NCBI GenBank assembly: GCA_046329575.1
Contig: JAXLUJ010000003.1
Coordinates: 248,001-312,000 of the forward strand
From: UBA1941 sp046329575
GTDB lineage: Bacteria > Bacteroidota > Bacteroidia > Chitinophagales > LD1
Reading direction: 5' to 3'
DNA: 64,000 nt
Positions 9,829-18,031 of this stretch are shown piece by piece (positions within the stretch are counted from its first letter, which is position 1; the number at the start of each line of letters is the position of its first letter). The notes below the pieces were generated by a model. That model had not been told where the DNA came from. It searched no databases and saw only the letters and a list, made by a program, of their open reading frames with translations. A program made the position numbers and the translations under genes.

Positions 9829-10488
9829 ATGAAGCTGGAAGACAGTTACCGACATAAGGGATTGCGAAAGGACCTGGTGAAATTGCTCCGCCAAAAAGGG
9901 ATCAGTGATGAACGGGTACTTCAGGCTATCGACCGCGTTCCCCGGCATTTGTTTCTTGGCAACAATTCTATTTTCGATGTAAAGGCTTACGAAGATGTGG
10001 CTTTTCCAATAGGAGAAGGCCAAACCATTTCCCAACCCTTTACGGTTGCCTTTCAAACCGAATTGTTAGAATTGGTAGAAAAGGAAAAGGTGCTGGAAAT
10101 CGGCACCGGAAGCGGCTATCAGGCCGCTGTGCTGGCCGAAATGGGCGTGCGGGTTTTTTCGATTGAAAGGCAGCGAAAACTTTACGATCGCACGCGCAAG
10201 TTGCTGAACGACCTGAACTATACTAACATCAAAATGGTATTTGGTGATGGCTTTGAAGGATTGCCCACCTTTGCGCCTTTTGATAAGATCATCATAACAG
10301 CCGCAGCCCCGGAACTCCCCAAAAAATTGCTGCAACAATTGATGATTGGCGGGCAGATGGTGATTCCTCTGGAACGCGATGGCCGAACACAAATGATGCG
10401 GCTTACCCGCACCGATGAGAACGAATTTGAAGAGGCGGTTTTTTCGGATGCCGCCTTTGTGCCCATGTTGAAAGGAAAAGTGTTTTAG
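9829..10488 (+). CDS. pcm: protein-L-isoaspartate O-methyltransferase
   Basis: A 219-residue SAM-dependent enzyme that methylates isoaspartyl residues in damaged proteins so that they can revert to aspartate. Diagnostic segments are PRHLFLGN near the N terminus, the substrate region EGQTISQPFTVAFQ, the SAM-binding motif I VLEIGTGSGYQAAVLAE, the acidic loop IERQRKLYDR and DKIIITAAAPELP. The start is the ATG at 9829 (MKLEDSYRHKGLR), which gives the normal length; the frame is open upstream but carries no homology there. The gene appears to be transcribed alone. Confidence 0.93.
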   Translation: MKLEDSYRHKGLRKDLVKLLRQKGISDERVLQAIDRVPRHLFLGNNSIFDVKAYEDVAFPIGEGQTISQPFTVAFQTELLELVEKEKVLEIGTGSGYQAAVLAEMGVRVFSIERQRKLYDRTRKLLNDLNYTNIKMVFGDGFEGLPTFAPFDKIIITAAAPELPKKLLQQLMIGGQMVIPLERDGRTQMMRLTRTDENEFEEAVFSDAAFVPMLKGKVF

Positions 10489-10610
10489 CGGGCAACCGGA
10501 AGTGTAGAAATTCGCTCTTAAGATTGTAGCATTCGATTATCTTAGAGCAGTTTAAGAGTAGTTTTCGTCTGCCTCAAAATAAATCCACTTTACTGAAACA
10601 AATTCACTTC

Positions 10611-13600
10611 ATGATATTTCGTAAACTCACGGTGTGCTTTGTCTTTTTAATGACTGCCATTTTTGGTATGGCACAAATTACTTTAGACACTTCCGCCACA
10701 GCGCTGCAAATGGCAAAATTTCTAGCCGGTTCGGGCATTACCGTCAGCAATGCGAAACTTCACTGCGCAGCAGGATCATCGGGGAAGTTTAACGGCGGGC
10801 TGGGCGTTCAACTGGGCATTGAAGATGGCGTAGTGTTATCGTCGGGAAATGTTCTCGACATCTCGTATCCTGCTGATGGAAACGGTAGTTTAAGTACGCA
10901 GCCCATTTCAACCATTACCAACGATAGTTCTGACGCTGACCTTCAGGTTTTGGCCACCAATAACGATGTGCACGACGCTTGTGTGCTGGAATTCGATATG
11001 GACGTGGATGGCGATTCGCTAAAATTTAATTATGTATTTGCTTCGGAAGAATATCCGGAATATGTATGCGGTACAGTGAACGATATTTTCGCCTTCTTCC
11101 TGAGTGGTCCAAAACCGGGCGGCGGCAATTACACCAAGGTTAATATTGCAAAGATTCCGGGTACCAACCTGCCGGTAACTATCAACTCGCTTAATCCAGG
11201 CGTTCCGGGAGCCAATGTGTCGGGAACTTGTAATGGCCCGGGTGAATCACTGGCATATAGTAGTTTATATACTGATAATAGCGGAAACCCCGGTTTGGCT
11301 TTTGATGGCCTTACACATCGCCTGCGCGCTATTGCGCCCACTGTTCCCTGCGAAAGTTATCACCTCAAAATTGCACTGGGCGATGTGGGCGACGAAGCCT
11401 TTGACTCCGGCGTATTTCTGGAGGCGCGAAGCATCAGCAGTACGAATGTAAGTTTGGTGGCAGGCGTAACACCGGGCAATTTTGTGAATGCCGTGGAAGG
11501 TTGTAATTCCAGTGGATTTAAAATTTCTATTGATAGAAAACTCAGCCAAGCCTATACGTTAAACTATAGCATCGGAGGAGCGGCTACTTCAGGATCAGAT
11601 TATACGCCGGTATCGAATGCGGTAACTTTTCAGTTAGGCGACACCACCGCCTATGTTACCATTGATCCGATTGCCGATCATATCAGCGAACCCAATGAAT
11701 CGGTGATATTATATCTGCTCAATTCCTGCAATAATCTGCCATACGACAGCGCCGTGATTTATATTCAGGATTCGGTGGTGGCTATTTCCGTTACTCCTGA
11801 CGATACGATTTGCCGTGGCGAAAGCACCTTGCTTTTGGCTCAAGGCGCTAATCACTTTAAATGGACTCCGGCCAACGGATTGTCTTCCGATACCCTTGCC
11901 ACTATTGTTGCAGCCCCTTCAACTTCTACCAAATATTTTGTTCGTGCCGATGTGGGCCCGTGTTATGATATTGATTCGGTCACCATCATTGTTCGCGACG
12001 CCGAATATACTGTGGAAGCAGGGCCTGATGATACGATATGCCTGAATGATGCGGCTTTGATTCATTTGCAATTCAACGGCAACCAGGCGCCGTATAACAT
12101 TCAATGGTTTGGCAAACCACTCAGCGATTCTACATCTGCTGATCCTGTGGCCAATCCCGTTGTTTCTACAACCTATCAAGTATTGGTGACCGGCAAAAAC
12201 GGATGCACCCAACGCGATTCTATTCGGGTAGTAATTAATGGCGTAGGACCTCAGGTAGTAGTGCGTTCCGATAAGAACGATGTATGCTTCGGCGATACCA
12301 TTCACCTGGAAGCCGAAATTTTTCCGGTAAGTTGTGGCATTGCGGCTAACCCTTGCGGTGGACTGGTTTCGCAGGGCACCGTTGGTAATGGAACAGTCAC
12401 TTTTGGCAGCACTCCTTTCGAAAGCAGTTTTCGGGGAGAACGTATTCAAATGCTTTACCGCGCCGATGAACTGACAGCTGCAGGAGTGAAGCCCGGTACC
12501 ATTACCGATATCGGATTTGATGTGTTTGCCAACGGCAGTGGCGGTGCGGCTTACAACGGTTTAAGCATGAAAATGGGGTGCACTGATCAAGACCACATGA
12601 ACAGCAATTTTATTTCGGGTCTTACTTTGGTTACGCAACCCGCACCTTATATCATTCTTGGTACCGGAATCTTTCCTGTTACGCTCGATAATCAATACAA
12701 CTGGGACGGGCATTCCAATCTGGTGATTGAAATTTGTTGGGATAACACCACTTCTACCAGCAATGATGATCGGGTGAATGCCACTACCACCAGCTATCCT
12801 TCAGTTGCTATTGATGAAAAATTTTCTGGTCCGCAGGCGGGCTGTAATCTCAATAATCCATTCACTTCAAATTCACGCCCCAATATTTTGATCACATACT
12901 GCCCGGCTCCTCCGGTAAGTTATCAAATTGGATGGACGCCTGCTGCCGGCCTCACCCAGCCCGATTCGCTCAAAACTGCGGTAGCATTAGATCACAATCA
13001 GGTTTATGTAATGACGGCTTCCGATGGTCAATGCAACGGTCGTGGCATTATAGATCTGCATCAGCGGCGATACGCGGCAACGGCCATTCCTGATACCGCC
13101 ATTTGTGAAGGCAATAGTGTTATGCTGAATGTGAAATTAAGCGGCGATTTACCACTTCAACCCATCAACTGTGGCAGCACAGCCATTAATTGCAGCGGTC
13201 CTGATGTTCGCTATGTTTTAGATTCTACCAATAACACCATATTCACCGGCCCATTTGATTATTTTGGTGAAGATTCGCGTCAGCAAATTTTGTATAGAAA
13301 AAGCGATCTGCTGGCAGCAGGTGCTAAGCCGGGAAGCATTTCTTCACTTGCCTTTAAAGTAGCTTCGCAGTTTTCAGGAAGAACACATTCCAACCTGAAT
13401 ATAAAATTAGGTTGCACCGACAAGGACACCATGAGTTTGGATATTGGCTGGATACCGGTTACCCAGGTGCTATCACTTGATTCCTTCACAGCTTTAGTAG
13501 GCTGGAACGAATTTAATTTCGACAACACCTACAACTGGGATGGGAACAGCAATTTGGTAGTGGATGTTTGTTGGGACAATCCGGATGGTTCCGATTTTCC

Positions 13601-14441
13601 GCAATCGGCCTATGTGTTGGGCGAACCCGTAGGTTATGATTGTAATCTGCTTGCCACATCTGATCTTGCTCATGGTTGTGCGCTCAATATTATTAACGCG
13701 TTCTCCGGTTCCGAACGCCCAATGATTCGCTTTAAAATGTGTCCGGCTCCGCTGGCTCCGGTTACCTATAATTGGGCATCTAACAGTTCCCTTTCAGCAA
13801 CAACTGTCAGTAACCCTGTGGCTACACCTGCCACTACTCAATCCTATTCGGTTACGGCTACTTTTGCCGATGGATGTACCCGTACCGATACTGTTACAGT
13901 GGTTACAGCGCCATCCTTTCAGGTTACTCCTGCATTTCGCGATACGCTTATTGAAACCGGCGCCACTATTGCCATTCCGGTTGATGCTTCAGTTTCCGGC
14001 GTAAAGTTTCAATGGCAGCCCAATTTGTATCTCGACGTAGATACCGGAAAATTAGTGCACGCTACTCCCAATGATTCGATTGTTTACCGGATATTGGCAA
14101 ACAATGGTTTCTGTTCCATGATCGATTCGGTGGCTATTCATATAAAGGCTATCCATCGCGATACTTTCGCTTTTGTGATGCCGAATGCATTTACCCCCAA
14201 TGGCGATGGAGTGAACGATTTGTTTTTCCCTGTTTTTAAAAATGGAAAAACACCGCCGGTAAAAGCGTTCCGAATCTACAACCGTTGGGGAGAAATGGTT
14301 TACGATAACCCAACGCAGGGATGGGACGGCCGGTTGAACGGCATGGCGCAACCCAGCGAGCAGTACACCTATTTCTTTAGTGTAGAACTGGAAACGGGTA
14401 AGGAAGAGCACCACATTGGAAATGTAACCCTCTTGCGTTGA
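10611..14441 (+). CDS. choice-of-anchor L surface protein with T9SS type B C-terminal domain
   Basis: A 1276-residue secreted protein. The signal peptide ends around MTAIFGMAQ. Residues about 25-290 are a choice-of-anchor L domain (MAKFLAGSGITVSNA, GIEDGVVLSSG, YVFASEEYPEYV). Residues about 300-385 look like a Calx-beta domain (GSDYTPVSNAVTF, DHISEPNESV). Ig-like repeats follow. Two of them are interrupted by related insertions of about 170-190 residues that share the patterns QILYRKSDLLAAGAKPG / QMLYRADELTAAGVKPG, a GCTDxD segment, YNWDGxSNLVxxxCWDN and CPAP. The last 85 residues (AFTPNGDGVNDLFFP, YNRWGEMVYD, GWDGRLNG) are the gliding-motility-type C-terminal domain that targets proteins to the T9SS. 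The role is inferred to be adhesion or matrix. Confidence 0.9.
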   Translation: MIFRKLTVCFVFLMTAIFGMAQITLDTSATALQMAKFLAGSGITVSNAKLHCAAGSSGKFNGGLGVQLGIEDGVVLSSGNVLDISYPADGNGSLSTQPISTITNDSSDADLQVLATNNDVHDACVLEFDMDVDGDSLKFNYVFASEEYPEYVCGTVNDIFAFFLSGPKPGGGNYTKVNIAKIPGTNLPVTINSLNPGVPGANVSGTCNGPGESLAYSSLYTDNSGNPGLAFDGLTHRLRAIAPTVPCESYHLKIALGDVGDEAFDSGVFLEARSISSTNVSLVAGVTPGNFVNAVEGCNSSGFKISIDRKLSQAYTLNYSIGGAATSGSDYTPVSNAVTFQLGDTTAYVTIDPIADHISEPNESVILYLLNSCNNLPYDSAVIYIQDSVVAISVTPDDTICRGESTLLLAQGANHFKWTPANGLSSDTLATIVAAPSTSTKYFVRADVGPCYDIDSVTIIVRDAEYTVEAGPDDTICLNDAALIHLQFNGNQAPYNIQWFGKPLSDSTSADPVANPVVSTTYQVLVTGKNGCTQRDSIRVVINGVGPQVVVRSDKNDVCFGDTIHLEAEIFPVSCGIAANPCGGLVSQGTVGNGTVTFGSTPFESSFRGERIQMLYRADELTAAGVKPGTITDIGFDVFANGSGGAAYNGLSMKMGCTDQDHMNSNFISGLTLVTQPAPYIILGTGIFPVTLDNQYNWDGHSNLVIEICWDNTTSTSNDDRVNATTTSYPSVAIDEKFSGPQAGCNLNNPFTSNSRPNILITYCPAPPVSYQIGWTPAAGLTQPDSLKTAVALDHNQVYVMTASDGQCNGRGIIDLHQRRYAATAIPDTAICEGNSVMLNVKLSGDLPLQPINCGSTAINCSGPDVRYVLDSTNNTIFTGPFDYFGEDSRQQILYRKSDLLAAGAKPGSISSLAFKVASQFSGRTHSNLNIKLGCTDKDTMSLDIGWIPVTQVLSLDSFTALVGWNEFNFDNTYNWDGNSNLVVDVCWDNPDGSDFPQSAYVLGEPVGYDCNLLATSDLAHGCALNIINAFSGSERPMIRFKMCPAPLAPVTYNWASNSSLSATTVSNPVATPATTQSYSVTATFADGCTRTDTVTVVTAPSFQVTPAFRDTLIETGATIAIPVDASVSGVKFQWQPNLYLDVDTGKLVHATPNDSIVYRILANNGFCSMIDSVAIHIKAIHRDTFAFVMPNAFTPNGDGVNDLFFPVFKNGKTPPVKAFRIYNRWGEMVYDNPTQGWDGRLNGMAQPSEQYTYFFSVELETGKEEHHIGNVTLLR

Positions 14442-14596
14442 TCAGATCTCGTTAACGTCCTCTAATGAGGTAGTTGTGAATGTAATTTTCATGATGGAAG
14501 TTTCAGCCAAAGCTGCACTTCCGAAATAGTGTGGAACATACCCTACAACACGCAATTTTATATCCGTGCCAGTACGTACACTAAACTGAAAAGAGA
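14442..14596 (-). pseudogene. possible 3' remnant of a gene, antisense to the AtpZ leader
   Basis: The minus strand holds an open, protein-like stretch that begins upstream inside the opposite gene and ends with a TGA at 14444-14442, directly abutting the stop of the adhesin gene. The readable part contains TDIKLRVVGYVPHYFG, then SAALAETS and MKITFTTTSLEDVNEI. No plausible ATG allows more than the last 16 residues. I do not recognise the family. It may be the decayed end of a gene whose 5' part was replaced by the AtpZ gene, or a chance open frame. Confidence 0.25.
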
Positions 14597-14800
14597 ATGG
14601 AAATGAACGAACCAAATAGTTATATCCGATACACTTCTATGGCGGTAGAAATGCTGGCTACCATTGCCATTGGAACCGGTTTAGGTTGGTGGCTCGATCG
14701 TCATTTCGAAACGCCGAAACCGTATTTTACTGCCGGTTTATCGCTGGTGTTTGTGCTGGTGGCGCTGTTCCGCGCTATTCGCCCTTTCTTGAAAAAATAG
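14597..14800 (+). CDS. AtpZ/AtpI-like small membrane protein
   Basis: A 67-residue protein with two hydrophobic helices (AVEMLATIAIGTGLGWWLD and FTAGLSLVFVLVALFRAI) joined by a short polar loop carrying LDRHFETPKPYF. This matches the AtpZ/AtpI family (putative F0F1-ATPase subunit), whose members assist c-ring assembly or cation supply to ATP synthase. In many genomes the gene leads the atp operon. Here no atp gene is in sight and the next gene is uridine kinase, 55 bases downstream on the same strand. Confidence 0.75.
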   Translation: MEMNEPNSYIRYTSMAVEMLATIAIGTGLGWWLDRHFETPKPYFTAGLSLVFVLVALFRAIRPFLKK

Positions 14801-14855
14801 CGTTCTAATCGAAATCATAGAACACTTTCCCGAATTTTTCCCAAATTTCGCTTCC

Positions 14856-15491
14856 ATGGAAAGTATAATCATCGGCATTGCCGGAGGTTCCGGTTCGGGA
14901 AAGACCACTGTGGTGAGGCGAATCATGGAACATTTTTCCAAACAAGATCTGGCTATCATTCCGCAGGATAGTTATTACAAAGACAATACCGGCGTTTCTA
15001 TGGAAGACCGGATGAAGATTAACTTCGACCATCCCGATAGCATTGAGTTTGACCTGCTGGTAAAGCACATGAAGGACATCCGCAATGGAAAAGCCATTGA
15101 TGAACCTACTTATGATTATGTAACCATGACGCGTTTGAAGGAAACCATCCACATCGAACCGCGGCATGTAATGATTGTGGAAGGTATTTTGTTGTTTACT
15201 GATAAGCGGGTGCGCGATCTTTGTACCATTAAAGTGTATGTTGATGCTGAGGCCGATGATCGGTTAATTAGAATTATTGAGCGCGATATGAATGAGCGGG
15301 GCCGTGAGGCCAATGATGTACTGAAACGCTACGCACTGGTAAAACAAATGCACGATCAGTTCATTGAACCCACAAAAAAATTTGCCGATATTATTGTTCC
15401 GCAGGGTGGCGAAAACAAGGTAGCCATTGATGTTTTGGCTTCTATGATTAAACAAAAACTTTACGCCAAACAGGAAGCCGTTAAAAACTGA
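14856..15491 (+). CDS. udk: uridine kinase
   Basis: A 211-residue P-loop kinase that phosphorylates uridine and cytidine to UMP and CMP in pyrimidine salvage. The Walker A motif is GGSGSGKTTV at residues 9-18, followed by PQDSYYKD and FDHPDSIEFD, which belong to the nucleoside-binding site. EGILLF, the lid RIIERDMNERGR and the C-terminal PQGGENKVAIDVL complete the family signature. Length and motif order are normal. It may be co-transcribed with the small AtpZ-like gene. Confidence 0.94.
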   Translation: MESIIIGIAGGSGSGKTTVVRRIMEHFSKQDLAIIPQDSYYKDNTGVSMEDRMKINFDHPDSIEFDLLVKHMKDIRNGKAIDEPTYDYVTMTRLKETIHIEPRHVMIVEGILLFTDKRVRDLCTIKVYVDAEADDRLIRIIERDMNERGREANDVLKRYALVKQMHDQFIEPTKKFADIIVPQGGENKVAIDVLASMIKQKLYAKQEAVKN

Positions 15492-15525
15492 TTCATAGCC
15501 TTTCGCAATTTCACTACCACCAATC

Positions 15526-15559
15526 CCGTAATTCGTAATTGAAATCTCGTAATTGATTT
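15526..15559. repeat. CGTAATT-type short repeat
   Basis: Three copies of a CGTAATT motif lie in the spacer between udk and the convergent aminotransferase gene. The same motif recurs in longer arrays at 25810-25920 and 26090-26122, so it is a dispersed simple repeat of this genome rather than a gene-specific site. Confidence 0.5.
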
Positions 15560-15577
15560 TTATTTAGGGGGTTGTAA

Positions 15578-16783
15578 CTAACCCTTGTGGCTAAGGTTGC
15601 GATACTGCTTCAGCCCTATGCGCAGGCATTCCAGAGCTTTTGTAATATCCTCTTCATTCAAAACATAGGCAATACGCACCTGATTCAAACCTACATTTTT
15701 GGTAGAATAGAAACCGTTGGCCGGCGCCATCATCACAGTAGCACCCTCATGCGAAAATGATTCCAGCATCCATTGGCAAAACGCATCAGAGTCGCTAACC
15801 GGCAGTTCTGCTACCACATAAAAAGCACCTCCCGGATTTGGGCATTTTACACCCGGTATGGCATTCAGGAGTGTTACGGTAAGGTCGCGTCTTGACCGAT
15901 ACTGTTTTTTCACCTGCTCATAGTACGGTTGGCCCAGATCGAATAACTTTTCGCCGGCCAGTTGGCCCAACGATGGCGGGCTTAGCCTGGCCTGCGCAAA
16001 TTTCATGGCAGCTCCCAACACGGCCTTATTTCGCGTAACTAAGGCGCCTATGCGTGCGCCGCAGGCGCTGAAGCGCTTCGATATCGAATCGATCACCACA
16101 ATATTTTCTGTAACACCCTCCAATTTCAAAGCTGAAAAATGAGGTTCGTCGCCATAAACAAACTCGCGATACACTTCATCTACAAACAGAAACAAATCGT
16201 ATTTCAAGGCAATTTCCCGCAGCACTTCCAATTCCTGCCGGCTGTATAAATAGCCTGTAGGATTGTTTGGATTGCAAATCAGAATGGCCTTGGTTTTGGG
16301 GCTTATCGCTTTTTCGAATTCGCTGATTGGAGGTAACGCAAATCCATTTTCAATAGCACATGGAACCGGCTTCACCACAATGTTTCCACTGGTGGCAAAA
16401 CCAATGTAATTGGCATACATCGGCTCAGGAATAATCACTTCATCGCCTTCGTTCAAACAACTCATCATGCCAAACAACAGCGCCTCGGAGCCGCCGTTCG
16501 TTATAATAAAGTTGGAAGGGGTTACCGAAATGCCCAGTGAATTATAGTATTCCGAAAACTTAGCCTTATAACTCGCAAATCCGTCGCTGGGGCAATAGGC
16601 CAAAACTTCCATATTCAAATGGGCCAGTGTATCCCAAAAGGGTTTGGGCGTGGGGAGGTCGGGCTGGCCAATATTCAAGTGATACACTTTGGTTCCGCGT
16701 TTTTTTGCACCATCAGCAAAAGGCACCAGTTTCCGAATGGGAGATGCAGGCATTCGATGCCCTTTTTGCGAAATAATTGGCAT
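15578..16783 (-). CDS. PLP-dependent aminotransferase, class I/II
   Basis: A 401-residue fold-type I aminotransferase. Visible hallmarks are LNIGQPDLPTP near the N terminus, ITNGGSEALLFGM for cofactor phosphate binding, CNPNNPTGYLYS, FVDEVYREF, the PLP lysine in SISKRFSACGARIG, and RIAYVL carrying the substrate carboxylate Arg. This is the aspartate/aromatic aminotransferase group; the amino acid substrate cannot be decided from sequence. I take the ATG at 16783 (MPIISQKGHRMPAS); the frame extends a little further but only through a TTG. It is convergent with udk. Confidence 0.88.
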   Translation of the reverse strand: MPIISQKGHRMPASPIRKLVPFADGAKKRGTKVYHLNIGQPDLPTPKPFWDTLAHLNMEVLAYCPSDGFASYKAKFSEYYNSLGISVTPSNFIITNGGSEALLFGMMSCLNEGDEVIIPEPMYANYIGFATSGNIVVKPVPCAIENGFALPPISEFEKAISPKTKAILICNPNNPTGYLYSRQELEVLREIALKYDLFLFVDEVYREFVYGDEPHFSALKLEGVTENIVVIDSISKRFSACGARIGALVTRNKAVLGAAMKFAQARLSPPSLGQLAGEKLFDLGQPYYEQVKKQYRSRRDLTVTLLNAIPGVKCPNPGGAFYVVAELPVSDSDAFCQWMLESFSHEGATVMMAPANGFYSTKNVGLNQVRIAYVLNEEDITKALECLRIGLKQYRNLSHKG

Positions 16784-16929
16784 GCGTTCTTGTTTTGGAG
16801 GCGCCAATGTGCGAAGGTTTAGCGAAGAAAAATAATCGAAGCGGCCGGGTTGATTGTAACTTGCAGAAAATCAGAAACAACGGTGCCTGCCAAATTGAAA
16901 AATCTTATTCTACTTTCTACCTCGAGAGG

Positions 16930-17226
16930 CTAAAATTGCACTTTAGTTACCACAATTAGTTTTTCTGAGCGGGCGCAGCTATTACCGGCAGAATCAGCCT
17001 GAACAAATGCGATTTTGCAATTGACAGGAAAGGCCATAAGCGGCGAAAGACCTGAATTTTCCAATCCGGAAATGGCACGATAGGTTTGACCGTTTATAGA
17101 AACATAATAACCACCGCAACAGGCGCATTTGGTGTAATCGTATCCATTGATAGTTGCATTGGTGAGTTTAGAGCAGCCCGTAAGCCACATTAACATGACG
17201 ATGGCATAAAAAAATGATTTTACCAT
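16930..17226 (-). CDS. small cysteine-rich lipoprotein of unknown function
   Basis: A 98-residue protein starting at the ATG at 17226. The N terminus is a lipoprotein signal, MVKSFFYAIVMLMWLTGCSK, with the lipobox LTGC. The mature part contains YDYTKCACCGGYYVSINGQTY, a compact C-x-CC cluster, and two further cysteines (NCKIAF, GNSCARS). The cluster suggests a metal site or disulfides, but I cannot assign a family. The frame remains open upstream only because it crosses the repeat element at 17321-17442. Confidence 0.65.
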   Translation of the reverse strand: MVKSFFYAIVMLMWLTGCSKLTNATINGYDYTKCACCGGYYVSINGQTYRAISGLENSGLSPLMAFPVNCKIAFVQADSAGNSCARSEKLIVVTKVQF

Positions 17227-17320
17227 GGCTTTGGAATTTGGTTGAGAATAAAGGTAAAACAACGGCCCGGATTTTCGTAACGCTAAGGACGCCCGGCGGA
17301 AAGGGATCAGCTTATTTTTT

Positions 17321-17442
17321 TTGACTGAACGCGGTAGCGATCGCAGCGGAAATCCTTTTTGCGCGGCAATCCGGATGTAGTGTATAAGTGGTATCGGTAA
17401 GCCGCGCAAAAAGATTGCAGCGGAGAGCGCGGCATCCGCCAT
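17321..17442 (+). repeat. intergenic element C1 (conserved-ends family) with internal hairpin
   Basis: A 122-base GC-rich element. Its left end (TGACTGAACGCGGTAGCG) and right end (GCGCGGCATCCGCCAT) resemble the ends of elements A and B elsewhere in the window. The core holds a perfect 13-base inverted repeat, CTTTTTGCGCGGC at 17355-17367 and its complement at 17401-17413. The reversed right end matches element E (25744 onward) at 25 of 28 positions. Confidence 0.65.
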
Positions 17443-17545
17443 CCGTTTCCCTTTAAATCAGAACGGCTTGCTTTATCAACTTTTGTTAACCGGTTTTGCA
17501 AAATGTGCGGGGCTTGCTTTCTTTACCTTGGAAAATTTGTAGAAA

Positions 17546-18031
17546 ATGAAAAAGATCGTCCTTCTGTTTTTAGCCGCTGCTTGCTCTACGGCTGTTGTTT
17601 TTGGTCAGGCTCACGAGGTGAAGCCCATTAATGAAACCTCAAAAGTGGTGAACCCGAATGCGCCTAAGATTAAGCTTTTGGAAGAAAGTTTTGATTTCGG
17701 AACGGTGGTGGAAGGACCTCAGGTGACGCACGATTTCAAGTTCCGTAACGATGGTAAAGAACCTTTAGTACTCTCAAATGTAAGGGCATCTTGTGGCTGC
17801 ACGGTGCCTACCTGGCCAAAAGAACCGGTGCTTCCCGGAAAAGAGTCGGTAATTTCAGCCACTTATAATACGCAAGGCCGGGTGGGGAATTTTACCAAAA
17901 CTATTACCATTGAGTCGAATGCTTCGGAGCCGTCGAAAGTGGTTACCATTCGCGGTGAAGTGATTCGCCCTGAAGACGATAAAAGCATTCCATTAGCGCG
18001 CCCGTCGATGATGGCTGCGCCTAAGAACTGA
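17546..18031 (+). CDS. DUF1573 domain protein, secreted
   Basis: A 161-residue protein with a signal peptide (AAACSTAVVFGQ). One DUF1573 immunoglobulin-like domain spans about residues 40-140, with the signature FDFGTVVEGPQVTHDFKFRN, NVRASCGCTVPTWPKEPV and GKESVISATYNT. The CGC motif and adjacent Trp are typical. Such proteins are common in Bacteroidota and are thought to act in the periplasm or on the surface; the molecular role is unknown. The gene stands alone and its stop abuts the stop of the convergent arginase-fold gene. Confidence 0.85.
   Translation: MKKIVLLFLAAACSTAVVFGQAHEVKPINETSKVVNPNAPKIKLLEESFDFGTVVEGPQVTHDFKFRNDGKEPLVLSNVRASCGCTVPTWPKEPVLPGKESVISATYNTQGRVGNFTKTITIESNASEPSKVVTIRGEVIRPEDDKSIPLARPSMMAAPKN

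Noticed and set aside
10500..10560. Terminator after pcm
   Set aside because: An imperfect inverted repeat (GCTCTTAAGAT / ATCTTAGAGC) is present, but no T-run follows, so I do not call it.
16930..17442. Long version (170 codons) of the small lipoprotein
   Set aside because: The extension is read through repeat element C1; the lipoprotein signal starts at 17226.
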